Positions 12,701 through 24,700 of a stretch of 64,000 bases of DNA are shown here, piece after piece (positions within the stretch are counted from its first letter, which is position 1; every line of letters starts with the position of its first letter). The position numbers were made by a program, and so were the translations under genes. The notes below the pieces were generated by a model. That model did not search any database. It worked only from the letters and a program-made list of their open reading frames with translations, and had not been told where the DNA came from. Origin of the DNA: Rhyacophila brunnea. Its lineage: Eukaryota > Arthropoda > Insecta > Trichoptera > Rhyacophilidae. The DNA is taken from positions 248,001-312,000 of the forward strand of contig JAGYXB010001620.1 in NCBI GenBank assembly GCA_022495005.1, given 5' to 3'.

Positions 12701-15700
12701 CTTTTAGACCTCTCGCTCTAATGTTTTCGAATATAGTCATATTTCAGTACATAAATGTGCAGTGATGTTAAGATTTTACACATATATTAATTTTTAAACG
12801 CATTTATAAAACCATCAGTATAATTTATATCGACAATATTATAGTGAAATATTTACGATAAAAAATTATATTGATAATCTCTGTGATCCCAAATTTGACA
12901 AGAATTGGGCATTTTATTATTCAAAAAATGGGCAAGATTAACACATTTGAAGACAATTCTAAAGATACTCATTATAAACTATGTCTTTGACGATTCAAGT
13001 GTGATAAACATCCTACGAATAATGATTGCTTTATAATAATTATTGACCTAAGAATAAGGTAGTGTTTTTTTGAAATACGCCATTTCTTTTGGCATTCCCC
13101 AGTGGTTAAGCTACAACATACGGCCGTAGCCATAAATTTACAAACTATAATTGAAGTAGGGAGATGATGTTAACGCGCGTGTTTGAACGTCATGTACCGT
13201 TTAAAAAATCAGGGGTGTCGACTATTTTACAACGTTTTTCTTAGGTCGTATTCTTATTTGTCTGGTACAAATCTTGCAATCGATTTTTAACTAACTTCCA
13301 GACTAGCTAGACATTTGAAACTTTTAGAATATATCAGAACACGATGCCAATGCATTTTTTAATAGTTTTAGCCATCTTTAAGTAGAATTGAATTCATTTT
13401 TAGTTAATTCTGTTTTGTATGAAAAGTTATTTCGATACCGTTATTGGTTGCTAGGGGGTCGTAGTAACTAAATTATTAAATAATATATACGTGCGTTACT
13501 ATTGAAATCAATATGTAAAAAAATGACACAATTTTTTTTATCTATCACTTCATATTTTGTTGGTTGGGTCGTAACAAACAGATAAATACAGGTTAATTAA
13601 TGTAACTGAACGAACTGTACCTTCACTGCAATAGTATATATTCGTACTTATATTATAAATTATTATACTATTATTATATTGTATGCCACATCGTGCTACG
13701 CCAGGTACTTACAGTAGGTAGTGCCAATAAAACCGCTAGATGGTGTTCGCAATTGGCATTAAAGTCGCCAGCGCAGTTGAGACGCAGAGCAATAAAACCC
13801 TTTGATAGCGAACAAAGCGGCATACTTACCTGGCGTAGGGGACACCGTGATCACAAAGGCGGTTCCCCCAGGGCGAGGCTCTTCCATTGCACACCGGTTG
13901 GGCTGACCCTTGCGATTATCCCTAATGCGGATAACTCGGGCGCGTAATTTTTGATAGTCGGGACTGCGTACGCGCTGTCCCGGATGAACACATGTTTTAC
14001 CTCGTATGTCTTGATGATTTGATTCAAGTCAATCAGTAATCAATCACACATAATACATATTATTTTAAATTAATAATTAAATATAATAATTGTGAGAGTT
14101 TAGTTAAAATAAACTACACAAAAATATTTACTCGGGATAGGGTCGATAGGGATTTTAGGGAACGAAAACACAAATAATTTAAGTGTTCGAGTTATCTTAT
14201 CTAGGTACTGGACTATTGACTATACATTTTTCTATAGGTGCCAAAGAGATTGGATTGGTTCATATTTCGGTATTTAAATTTTCTTTTAACTTTTTTTTCT
14301 AAAAACTTTCTTTCTGGTAGCTGTTTCGAAAAACGACAGATAAAAGTGCCATAATAATTAATATGTGTCCATTTTAAATCTCGTTAACCCATTCATTAAG
14401 TCTTTACTATCAGAAACAGCAATCTCATATTAAATTCACATCATTATTTTTATTACAATATTGTTTACTCCATTAAACTTATGTATTTCCAAGATTGAAT
14501 GTATACAATATTAACAATAAACGTCTTGCATAGTATAATTTATACTAGATTTATTTTTGACCGATTTTATCAATGGTATTTGTAAATATAAAAATTTTAA
14601 TCTAAGTATGTGTCCATATTATAAATTATGTATCATATCTATGAAAATTGAAAGTTGATTTATGGCATGTGGCCCTTTTGACATATTCTGTGAGCCCAAA
14701 GCGCCACGTGTCACGTCACGGTCATGCCAACACTCTATGGTAATGTAAATAATATATTATTATGTAACCAATATTATTATAACACCCACGGTGGCCGCGC
14801 GGCTCAAGCGTTGGACTATCACGCTGTGGGTCTCAGGTTCGAATCCTGAGTCTGGCAAGTACACATATTGTTTTTCAATTTGTGTGTGAGTCAGGGAATG
14901 GACCTAATAGGTTGAGCAAGAAGTGGCTGACATCCATTTCTCGTAAAATACAAACCTGTACTCTGTGGAGGCCCATATGATCCTATTAGGATCGGACATG
15001 GTCGGAAAAGAAAAAAAAATATTATATAATGGTTCCATGACAAAACAGAACGGTGGCAAAATAGAACACGACAAAACAGCCAGGGGGGAAATAAAACATT
15101 CATTTTTGTGGAATCTATTTATTAATTATATACTTATAAAACTTAAGTTTATGAACGAAATATGAGTAAGTATATAAATTATTTATATACTTATCTATAC
15201 TTTTTTTATCCAGCGATTATTATTAGCGAATGCTCATACATTGAAGCTATAAATAAAAAGTATGATACCCTTGGTAATCAAGTCGCAATAGTTGTACATG
15301 ATTATCAAAATCAAACAGATAAATTGAGGTTTTTACGCCGAACGGCCAACATGCAGTGATTACATTATAAAAGTGTATATACCTACTGTATATATATATA
15401 TTATATGTTTATTAGGTACTTATACATATATACTTAATTTTTTTTTTACAAAACTGTTATTTTGAAAATAATGCATTTTTTTGGACTGCTTGTTGGCCAT
15501 TCGGCGTATAAACCTCAATTATTTATCTGTTTGATTTTAATAATCATGCACAATTATTGCCACTCGATTACTAAGGGTCTCATACTTTTCTTTATAACTT
15601 CAAGGTGACCTGTATGAGCATTGACCAGTGGCGCAACCAGGGGGGGGGGCAGGGGGTCTTGACCCCCCCCAAAATATGAAAATCATCAGAATGATTTTAC

Positions 15701-18700
15701 ACATTGAAATCGAAAGCCAACTATACCTTGGGCTTAGACAAACAACACGGCAAAAAATGATTTGTAATTCTCCAGCACCCTTTTCAGTAAAATTTCTTAG
15801 ATTTTAATTTCTAACACAAAAATTTCGAAACACTAATGTCAGGTTTTTTTAGAAACCCGTTTCCTAATGAAATTCTCGGTGTCCACCCGAATTCCGGAGT
15901 GGTATAGGTCATGGCTGGGGAGGGTTGACAGGGCTCTAACCTGGGGGCCGGGCTGTGGGGGGCCTGGCGTGTCGGGTTGACCAGATAAGTGAAATAAACA
16001 CACATCATAAATTAGCTTTAATAGTAAAAAAGTCGCCTGCTGCGCTATTATACTTCATGACTAAGAACATTTTAATTTATAGATATAATTGTCCAATATA
16101 TTTTCTGATTATTATGTGTCGATACTCGACAGCTCCATTATTAAAGTAGATGTATTGAAAATCGCCAATAATTCACTGTATAAGTACCCTCAATTTGAAC
16201 TAAAACACAATTTGAAAAACGTTAATGTAGTATTTCACACTGCCTTTAATCTAAGCGGTGGATAGGGGGTCCGTCAAATACTCTAGCCCAGTGGTCGGCA
16301 AACTCATTAGTCAATAGAGCCAAATATCAACAGTACAACGATTGAGATTTCTTTTGAGAGCCAAATTTCTTAAACTTAAATTATATACGTAGGTAGTAAG
16401 TAGGTACACTGCTAATTTACTTAATAAACTTTAGTTAAAGTTTTAAGTCCTAATTAAATTATAGGTAGGTACACTGAATAAAACTGAATATCATACGTAA
16501 TAATGATCTTATTTATTATTAAAAATTAAATTGTAAGTCAGGTATCCATAAAATTGAATCATGACAATGACTGACAAACTCAATGTGAATAATGGCCTTG
16601 CATCTCCTTGTAAAGTTTGGGTAAGTCAGGTTCGTATGTTGTTGATTTAATTTTAAGCACGATTCCAGGTTCTCATCAATAAATCGATTTCTTAATTTAC
16701 TCTTGATTTCCTCTCTTGGAAATCCTTTTACTAACCACAAAACTTGCAATATTAACATTGTTGACAGATTTTATTCAGTACTTAATTAAATACAGAACTT
16801 TATTTTTATTGACTCTTCTCCTCAGCTGCTTTCTTCCTTGCATCATCGACAGAATATTTAGCGCAAAATTACGAGTTTTTAGTTGTAGTAAATTTCAATG
16901 CGCCAATTTTTCCCGACACATAAATACAGGTCGGTAAGCCATTTAGGTTTTGAATAAACTCGGTCTCGGTCCATTCAACATTACATTTACGGTTATCCTC
17001 TTCCATTTTCTTTGCTTCTTCTTTGTAGCCATGTCAAATATAGCAGAGAGCATCTGTGGCAGAGCCGCACTCAAGGGCCAAAGAGCCGCAGTTTGCCGAC
17101 CACTGCCCTAGCCTGACGGCCCGTTTCAGGAGTTACACCGAGTGCAATAGACAAAAGACTGATAAACGAGATATTAGGCTGTGTTGTATTGAGTAGGTTG
17201 TGTATAATTGAAATGCAATAATACTTTTTTGTCCATTTTCGATTAATATGTTGGAACCTCAATATTGAAAAACCAAAAATCTACGATAAACATTCGGCGA
17301 AAAGAACGAATACACCCACTACGGTGGTGGTGTAAATCAAAAGAACATTTTTTTCGGTGGAATTCGGCATAAATATTGTAGCTCTCTAGACCAGTGTTCC
17401 CCAAACTTTCGACATCTGTGTACCCCTTCTATAATTTTCGTAACACTGAGTACTCCTCGTCAAAGAAAAATGCATATAAGTACTTTAATAACAATCAAAA
17501 TATATTTATATATTCCTTTTGTAGTACATAAACAAAATAATAATAAACGAAAAATAAAATTCATTCATAATAAAATATAAATAAAAGTTTGATTATAAAA
17601 AATAACATTCATTTGTTATTAATTTTAATCTAAGGTGCGGTTCCACACCCAAAAGGCTGTTCCTTTTTTTTACGTAATGTCTACAAATGCTGAAAAATCA
17701 ACTTCACATAGATATGAAGTTGGAAAAGGCAAAATGTATTTCAGGAATGTCTCTGTTAAAACTGGATACACATGTTGCATTTGCAACCTAAATGATGTTC
17801 AAGTACACTCCTTATATGTATTTTGCAAGAATCCGTCTGAAGCTAATACTTCCAACAATTGCTCTTCTTCTGCATGCGATAAACCTTCTAGCATGGATAT
17901 TGTATTAATGCTTGTTGCACCAGGCGTAGCCATAACCCGGTGCAGCGCATACCACCACCAAACTCTTCCCGTACCCCAGGGGGTACGCGTACCACACTTT
18001 GGGAAACACTGCTCAAGACCAAGCGGGTAGCACAGCCGATATTATTTAAGTAATCTTTTAGCATACTAGGTACACATGTCCAGCATGGTCGCTGTTCACT
18101 TCCAATCCGCCAGTCGCTGATGACACGCTCAACGGTTACCGCCACTATGCCTCCAATTTAATAAAAACTAGGAGAAACTGTACAAATATATCGCCGTGTA
18201 TTGTGAAAATATGTAAAAATATTTATAAGTAGAAGAAAAAGAGCCTATGGGACTAATTTACATTCTCCTCCTTGGCCCCCCCCCAATAAAAAATCCTGGG
18301 TGCGCCACTGGCATTGACTAATAATAATCGCTGGCAAGCCATTGAAAATGCATTATTTTCAAATAATAATAAATAATAATAATAAACAGTTTCACATTTC
18401 ACTTAAAAATTGAAAAACTTTAAAATATTTATATAATATTACTAGCTGACCCAGCAAACGTTGTTTGCCATATAAATTATTTCTAGTGAATATTTTGGTT
18501 GTTAAATAAAAAATAACGAATGTATCGTAAGTGTGTGGGGATGGGATCTATGACAGAAAGAGGTATGGAGCGCTGTAGACGATGACCGCCGATAAAAACA
18601 AAAAAACACCAACCATTCATTTTCTCAATTCAAAATGAGTAATGATGTTCATAATGAATGAATTACCTATGATAGGATCTCGTTGTTTAATGTTTATGCA

Positions 18701-21700
18701 ATATCCGTCTTGTCCCTTCCAGAAAATTAGCGGATGTTGGAGAGCGTCGTATGAACGGTGTGTGTCAGCGATGAACTCCAGATTATTGTTTCTTCTCCGA
18801 ATCACGATATCTCGCGTCGATGTGCGGTCGCCAACCATGATTCCAGCAATGTCCTCAACAACAGGCGCATTGAATCGACGCACGTGCTCTCCAGCTGGTG
18901 TTTTATCAAGATTGATGACAATAGCATGATTGCCACTTTGCAATTCGTGCATGTGTGCTTTGAAGAATTTCAATAATTCATTGTGCTCATTCAATAGGGC
19001 GTCAAGTTCGCCGACGATGCGCCTGGCATTAGGCGAATCGAGGTTATTGTAAACGCAACGTGCATCCACACGATTGATGTTCTCACCGCCCATGAAGTAG
19101 ATTTGTAAAAAATTATGTGGTTCGTTTGGCATTGGCAACAATGAGCCTACTTTGCGGTATACTTGGCCTTTGATTTTGAACGTAGAATGGAATTGTTGAC
19201 CATTTGCCGCAGTATTGTGAACTATTTCTGTTGCTCCGAACGAAGTCATTTGGAAGCATGAATTGAATGTGTGAATGGACTTCAGGAACAGGTCTGAATC
19301 TGGAACCGTGCCGATAAGCAAGCCGTTCAATGGTTCTGGTGGTATCTCAATTTCTGATAGTTGCACTTTTCCTGATGCGCAACACATCCCGGCTGACTAC
19401 GTTTGAATTTGAGCGCATGACAATGGGGATATTCTTTGTCCATATCACCAATCAGCACTTTCGGATGAGCGGAATATTCAATATCTGGCTCGTACTCGAA
19501 TGCGAGCCGAAGGAATGAAGCGGATGTAAATGCTCGATGTACTTGTTGGCGTTGTCAGTCATTTGCTCTGCGTGTATTAACTACGAACCGGCGCGCTTGG
19601 CTCCGTTTCAATTGTCGTTGTTGATTTCGTTCAGCTCGTGCCTCTTGTAATTGAGATGCACGCAATTGCGACATGCTCACACGCACGTTTTTGTTATCTT
19701 GTTGGATTTGTTCGGCTGTTCTTTCTGCTCTACTATTTCGCATGTTTGTTGCTTTATTCGTTCGACGGCCCAAATGGCATCCCTTGCGTCTTGCTGGCAA
19801 TGTGCACTGTAATACACGCACACAAAAATAGATAAACTAAAATAAATCGTACAAAATTGTGCAAGCACTGCTTTGTGGTCGAATGAAATGTCAAAATGAC
19901 GCGACGCTTCTCTTGAATTCTTCTCGGACGTAGCGCCATCTGTCATTCAACAACATAAATAATTTCGTTTTGTTTGAAATACGAACGACGGTTAAATTTG
20001 TTCATACAAAAATAATAAAATCACGATTAAAAAATGGGAGGGTGGGGGTAGGAAAGTGAAAATTTGGGGTTATAGGTATTTTTTGATGCCAAATAATAAA
20101 AAAAAATACAAAAAAAATAAAAGAATTTTTTTTCTGGATAGAGATACCCTAATCATCTAGCGGTATGAAATATACTTGTTAACCTATTCTCATACCTAAC
20201 AAATATACATAAAAAAAAATCATAAAAATCTGTCGAGCCATTTCGGAGGAGTGCGACCACAAACACCGTGACACGAGATTTTTATATAATATATTAAATA
20301 TAGAGATTATACTATGTATTTCGTTTATAGCCTTAAGTTTTATAAATATTTAATTAATAGGTAAATTCCACAAAAATTAATGTTTTATTTATCCTCTGGC
20401 TGTTCTGTTTTGTCACTGTTCCGTTTTGTCATCTTCTGTTTTGCCATTGTTCTGTTTTGTCACTGTTCTGTTCAATCCCTGGATTGTATATTGTGACTGA
20501 TATTACAATAGTATGTTAGTTTAGGATGTTTAGGTCCTTATAAAAAAACTGATTAATAAGCTAACGAAATCTGAAGCAAATGTAACAAAGTCTCATGTAG
20601 GTAGTTCTATGGGATATGGTTGCCTTTGTTTCATTATGTTGTTAACTATTGTAATGTATGTAGGTACATATAATGTGCTTTGGATGAGTTTAATAAGTTA
20701 TTATGTACTTATGCATAGTCATTTTTTTTATAAGTATTGAATATTATTTTTCTTAGCTATCAGACAGGTTGCAGTCCGATAATTTAAAATACAACTTCGT
20801 GTCGTTTGTCGGTGGACAAGGCGAGTTCATCCACCTGACGGTCTGCTGGGCTCTCTGTTTGGCGCCGGCCAATTACGCATGCGACAGATACCTCAGCAAT
20901 CTCTTCAGCAGACATATCCACCCTCTGTATGTTGACAATAATTCAATTATTTTTCATATCAAATAAAATTCGAACGACCTTAATTTTTAGAATATATGTA
21001 TTTTGTGACATTCACTAAAATGTACCCCCCCCCCCCTTCGGTAGTTGTGCCGATACCGGTTTCTGGCAGTCTTATAACTACAAATTATCTTAAATGTATT
21101 AATAATAATATTAAGATTTATTTTGTATATTATATTATAATAATTATTAGCTTTATGAGCCGTGCCCAATTCCGAGAAGGTACAACTCAGGTACGAAGCT
21201 GTGCTGTCATAGACCGCACCGCGAATGGCGAATAATTATCTGGCGGACCTCGTTCTTTAGTTGGGCGGATCGGTCGATTTTAATGTTTTAACATCTCCAT
21301 TCATAAGTATTCATAGAATACAGACACTGGTCACATCCCTAATACAGCAAATGTTTCAGCGGCGCATGTGCATCTCTTCGCGATCAACCATTCGTTTCCG
21401 CTCAAAATAGATAGACATACCTACTATGGTTTCAGATAGCCGCGTTACGTTAGTGCTTGGCCAGAGTGAAGGCGCTGGCAGCGGGGCGGCAGCGGCGCGT
21501 GAAACTCAAACGTATAACCGTGTGTGAAATGTTCGTAGACAGTGTCTTTTTTGGGGCATAATACACACGGTTATACGTTTGAGTTTCGCAAGACGCCGCC
21601 GCGCCGCGCCCGCCAAACCACTACGGTGAGCACCTACTGTCCCGTCTGTCTACGCGGAAGAGAATTACAACATTGCTGGCAGTTTATGGCCGTGTTGCAA

Positions 21701-24700
21701 TCGAGACGATATTGTATGTACGAGCGGGCTAACGCTGAGTACTTTTCCATTAAATACATTAATGCTGCATCAAATAATCGTAGGCAGGTAGGAATCTAAA
21801 ATCTATTAATTTTTCTTTAAATGGATTTCGCTTATTGTTTCAAACAGTACCTATGCATTTTTTGTTAATGAGGTTTATTGTTGTATACAAACAAGGGTTT
21901 GCAATCGCGAGACTCTGAATCCCAGGATTCTAGATTTTAGAATTTCGGGATTAGTTTGGATAATGACTTTTGATAAAAAATACTACGTCAACTAACGAAA
22001 TGTAATTTAAACAGCGGTTAGTTTATGCGTAACAAATGAAAGTTCAATAATAATTATTACCGGGTCGGAAAAAGTTTGAATAATAAAAAACTCACTATTT
22101 ACTGGATTATTAGTCAAGATCAAGAATATAAATTAACTAGTTGTGAATTTACTCGTATGTTTAGTTTCATTGGAAAAAAATAACCATGTCGGTACCAGAC
22201 ATTGAAAAAAATGTTCAACTCTTAATCCTGGGATTCCGCGTTCGTAGGTAGAAAATATACATCTACCTTTGTAAATTTATAAAATATAATGATTCTTTGT
22301 ATATTTTTGGGTAATTTACATAACCCTTTGTGTAAAAACCTAGATATTATTTTTATTGATCCGTCACACGACTGACTATTTTTTTCAAAATTTTCTTTAA
22401 AATTTGACACACTCTTATGAAATGGTCGAATGAACTGCTATAGACTATATAAATGTTGATTTCCATGCTCAGTGATTGATAGATTTGTGTGACCGCAGTG
22501 TTTCTGATCTAGCCATGCGAATGCGTGGTACGGTGACGAGGGCCTTCCTACCAGCGCTGCGATAAGCCTGCTCCTCGCCGTCACCGCGGCAGGCATCAAC
22601 TGCGCCCTGGGAAACTGCTGGCACATCGTCGACTTCGTCGCGAGTCTGCTCTCCGTCAAGACAGAGAATTGAGGTTCAGGATGGTATACATACAATATTA
22701 TTGAAATCTAAGTGAGGGATTTTACAGACATGTGCAGGACCCACATTGAGATATATCTATGATGTCATTATAGATACATTAATATTGGTGAGTGTACGCG
22801 GTGCCTGAAAGTACCGAAAGGCGAAGCCCGGGTCGCAAAAAACGACTCAAATTGAATAGTACAAAACTTAAATCCATTAAAATGGAAACTGATATATTAT
22901 TTCAAATAACACATCCCTTCCATCTGACATTATTTCCAAGGATACCTAGCTTAAAACTGCTGTCAACATAAGTAACCCGAATATTGAAGAATTAACCAAA
23001 TCATTCTTTCCGATCCATTGTTATTCAAATGAACTTTTATGTATCTTCATAATTTTTGTCTTAGGTACTTATATCGTTTTTGTTTTCAGATGACGAGGAA
23101 TCACTGCTATTGTTTTACAAAATAAAAAGAAAAGTTTCAAACTCAAATGTTGAATTTTCTCCATTTTATCTGCAACATATTTAAAGAGGTACCTAATGAA
23201 TAATTAATTACCTACTTATATATTTTTTTATTAATCTCACACTGAATCTATAGGCTACAACTAGGAATTCCAATCCCGGGATCCCGAGCTATTTTCGATA
23301 CCTATGAATCCCGGGATTGATAAACATAATCTCGAAATTTTCGGGATTGATTTCTTTATCATTTTTTATGGAAAATAAAATAAAATAAAAACGAAAATAT
23401 AACACGAAAAATACTTTTAATAACTACATTAGAAATAAACTGAGTTTGAATGAAGATTGATTTATACCCATGTGTAAGTTGCCGATTCATTTTATTTTTT
23501 CACATAAATTAATAAAAATGAGAAAGATTGAAAAAAACAATGCTTCGCACTATTAACAAAGTAATTCTACCATGATCTCATACGTTTTACGGCAGTTTCA
23601 TATTTGGCTGACTAATTAGATTTATGAAGCGGAAAGGCCATAAGTACACCATGATTTTCTTTAGTATTTTAAATCTCGCTAACCCATTCATTAAGTCCTT
23701 ACTATCAGAAACAGCAATCTCATAATAATTCACATTATTATTTACTCCATTAAACTTATGTATTTCCAAGATTGAACGTATAAAATATTAACAATAAATG
23801 AAATGTCTAAAATAGTATAAATTATACCAGATTTATTTTTGACCGATGTTATCAATGAAATTTAAGCTAAGTCCGAGAGTCGTAAATGCTGAACACGTCA
23901 TGGTGCTATTTTTCATTACTTACTGAAAATTCGCCAGTCAGTGCAAATGACACCCAAAAGTTGCGCAATTTTCAAGCGATCTATGTTCCTGGGTTGGTAC
24001 GCAGTTATAATATTTGAACCCGACAAGGAAACTGGTTTTAATTGAAATTATATTTATTTATATAGTTATTTAGAAAATGCCAAACCGGCCGGGACGCCAG
24101 GACCAACGTGTGAAACCGGGACGTATGGTAAGCCTAGCTATAAATGTATCTGCGAGGGTAAAGTACTCAATAAGTTGACCGTCGTTAATGACTTCCGTCT
24201 CCCTTAATTAATGGCACCCTTATCGTTAATTAACCGATCATTCTCAGATTATCGATTCGATGAAGTGCGGCGAAGGTTTGCACACCGCGATGCCCACCGC
24301 ATTCTTCGTCGTGTCCGTGACCACCCTCATCAGGCAGCTGACGTATACCATGTTCAGGAGGTCAATATTCAGGAGAGTGTCGCGATGGGAATCGATAGTA
24401 CAGGTAAGACGAATATCAATATGCACACACACTAGGTACCGGTCATTACGCGAAATCGCCCTCCGAGCAGGCAGATAGAGGAATTTGAAGTGGCGATTTT
24501 CTTTGACGCAAATGACGTAACCGATTCGTCAGAAGATTTGAAACCAGTCATAAAAATAATAAATTATCTTCTTCTTATTGTGCCATCCCCTAGCGGAGGT
24601 CGGCCACCATCAAGGCGATCTTATATTTGTCGTCTGCTACCCGGAACAGTTCGGTGGAGCTGCACTCGTACCAATCACGGATGTTCTTAAGCCACGAAAT

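Larger units (their letters stand above)
15626..18310. mobile_element. hAT-type element, 2,685 bp, with 8-bp target duplication
   Basis: The ends are 'cagtggcgcaaccagggg' and, inverted, 'cagtggcgcacccagg'. The 8-mer 'gcattgac' flanks both sides (15618-15625 and 18311-18318). No intact transposase is present. Two smaller hAT-type elements (16289-17105 and 17392-18011) are nested inside and account for over half of its length. Confidence 0.9.
15029..20480. mobile_element. Foldback element broken by nested transposons
   Basis: The left arm (about 15029-15356) and the right arm are inverse complements over several hundred bases. The right arm is in pieces: 15480-15625, 18319-18441 and 20307-20480. 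Shared words are 'tgacaaaacagaac', 'aaataaaacatt', 'atttttgtggaat', 'ttataaaacttaag', 'ccagcgattattatta' and 'ttggccattcggcgt'. The outer ends hold short repeats of the 'gacaaaacagaac' word. The right arm is cut by the hAT at 15626-18310 and by the Helitron at 18442-20306. Without these inserts the element is about 0.9 kb. No transposase of its own is visible. Confidence 0.8.

Noticed and set aside
13693..13947. 84-codon open frame over U1 copy 1 (and the 96-codon frame at 27943-28233)
   Set aside because: The frames overlie the U1 snRNA and its promoter block; the conserved protein-like text is a by-product of RNA conservation.
17635..18030. 131-codon plus-strand open frame
   Set aside because: It spans the end of a nested hAT element including its terminal repeat; no domain is recognisable.
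22438..22695. 85-codon minus-strand frame
   Set aside because: It is the shadow of the plus-strand membrane-protein exon 22513-22654, which fits splice phase with its neighbours.
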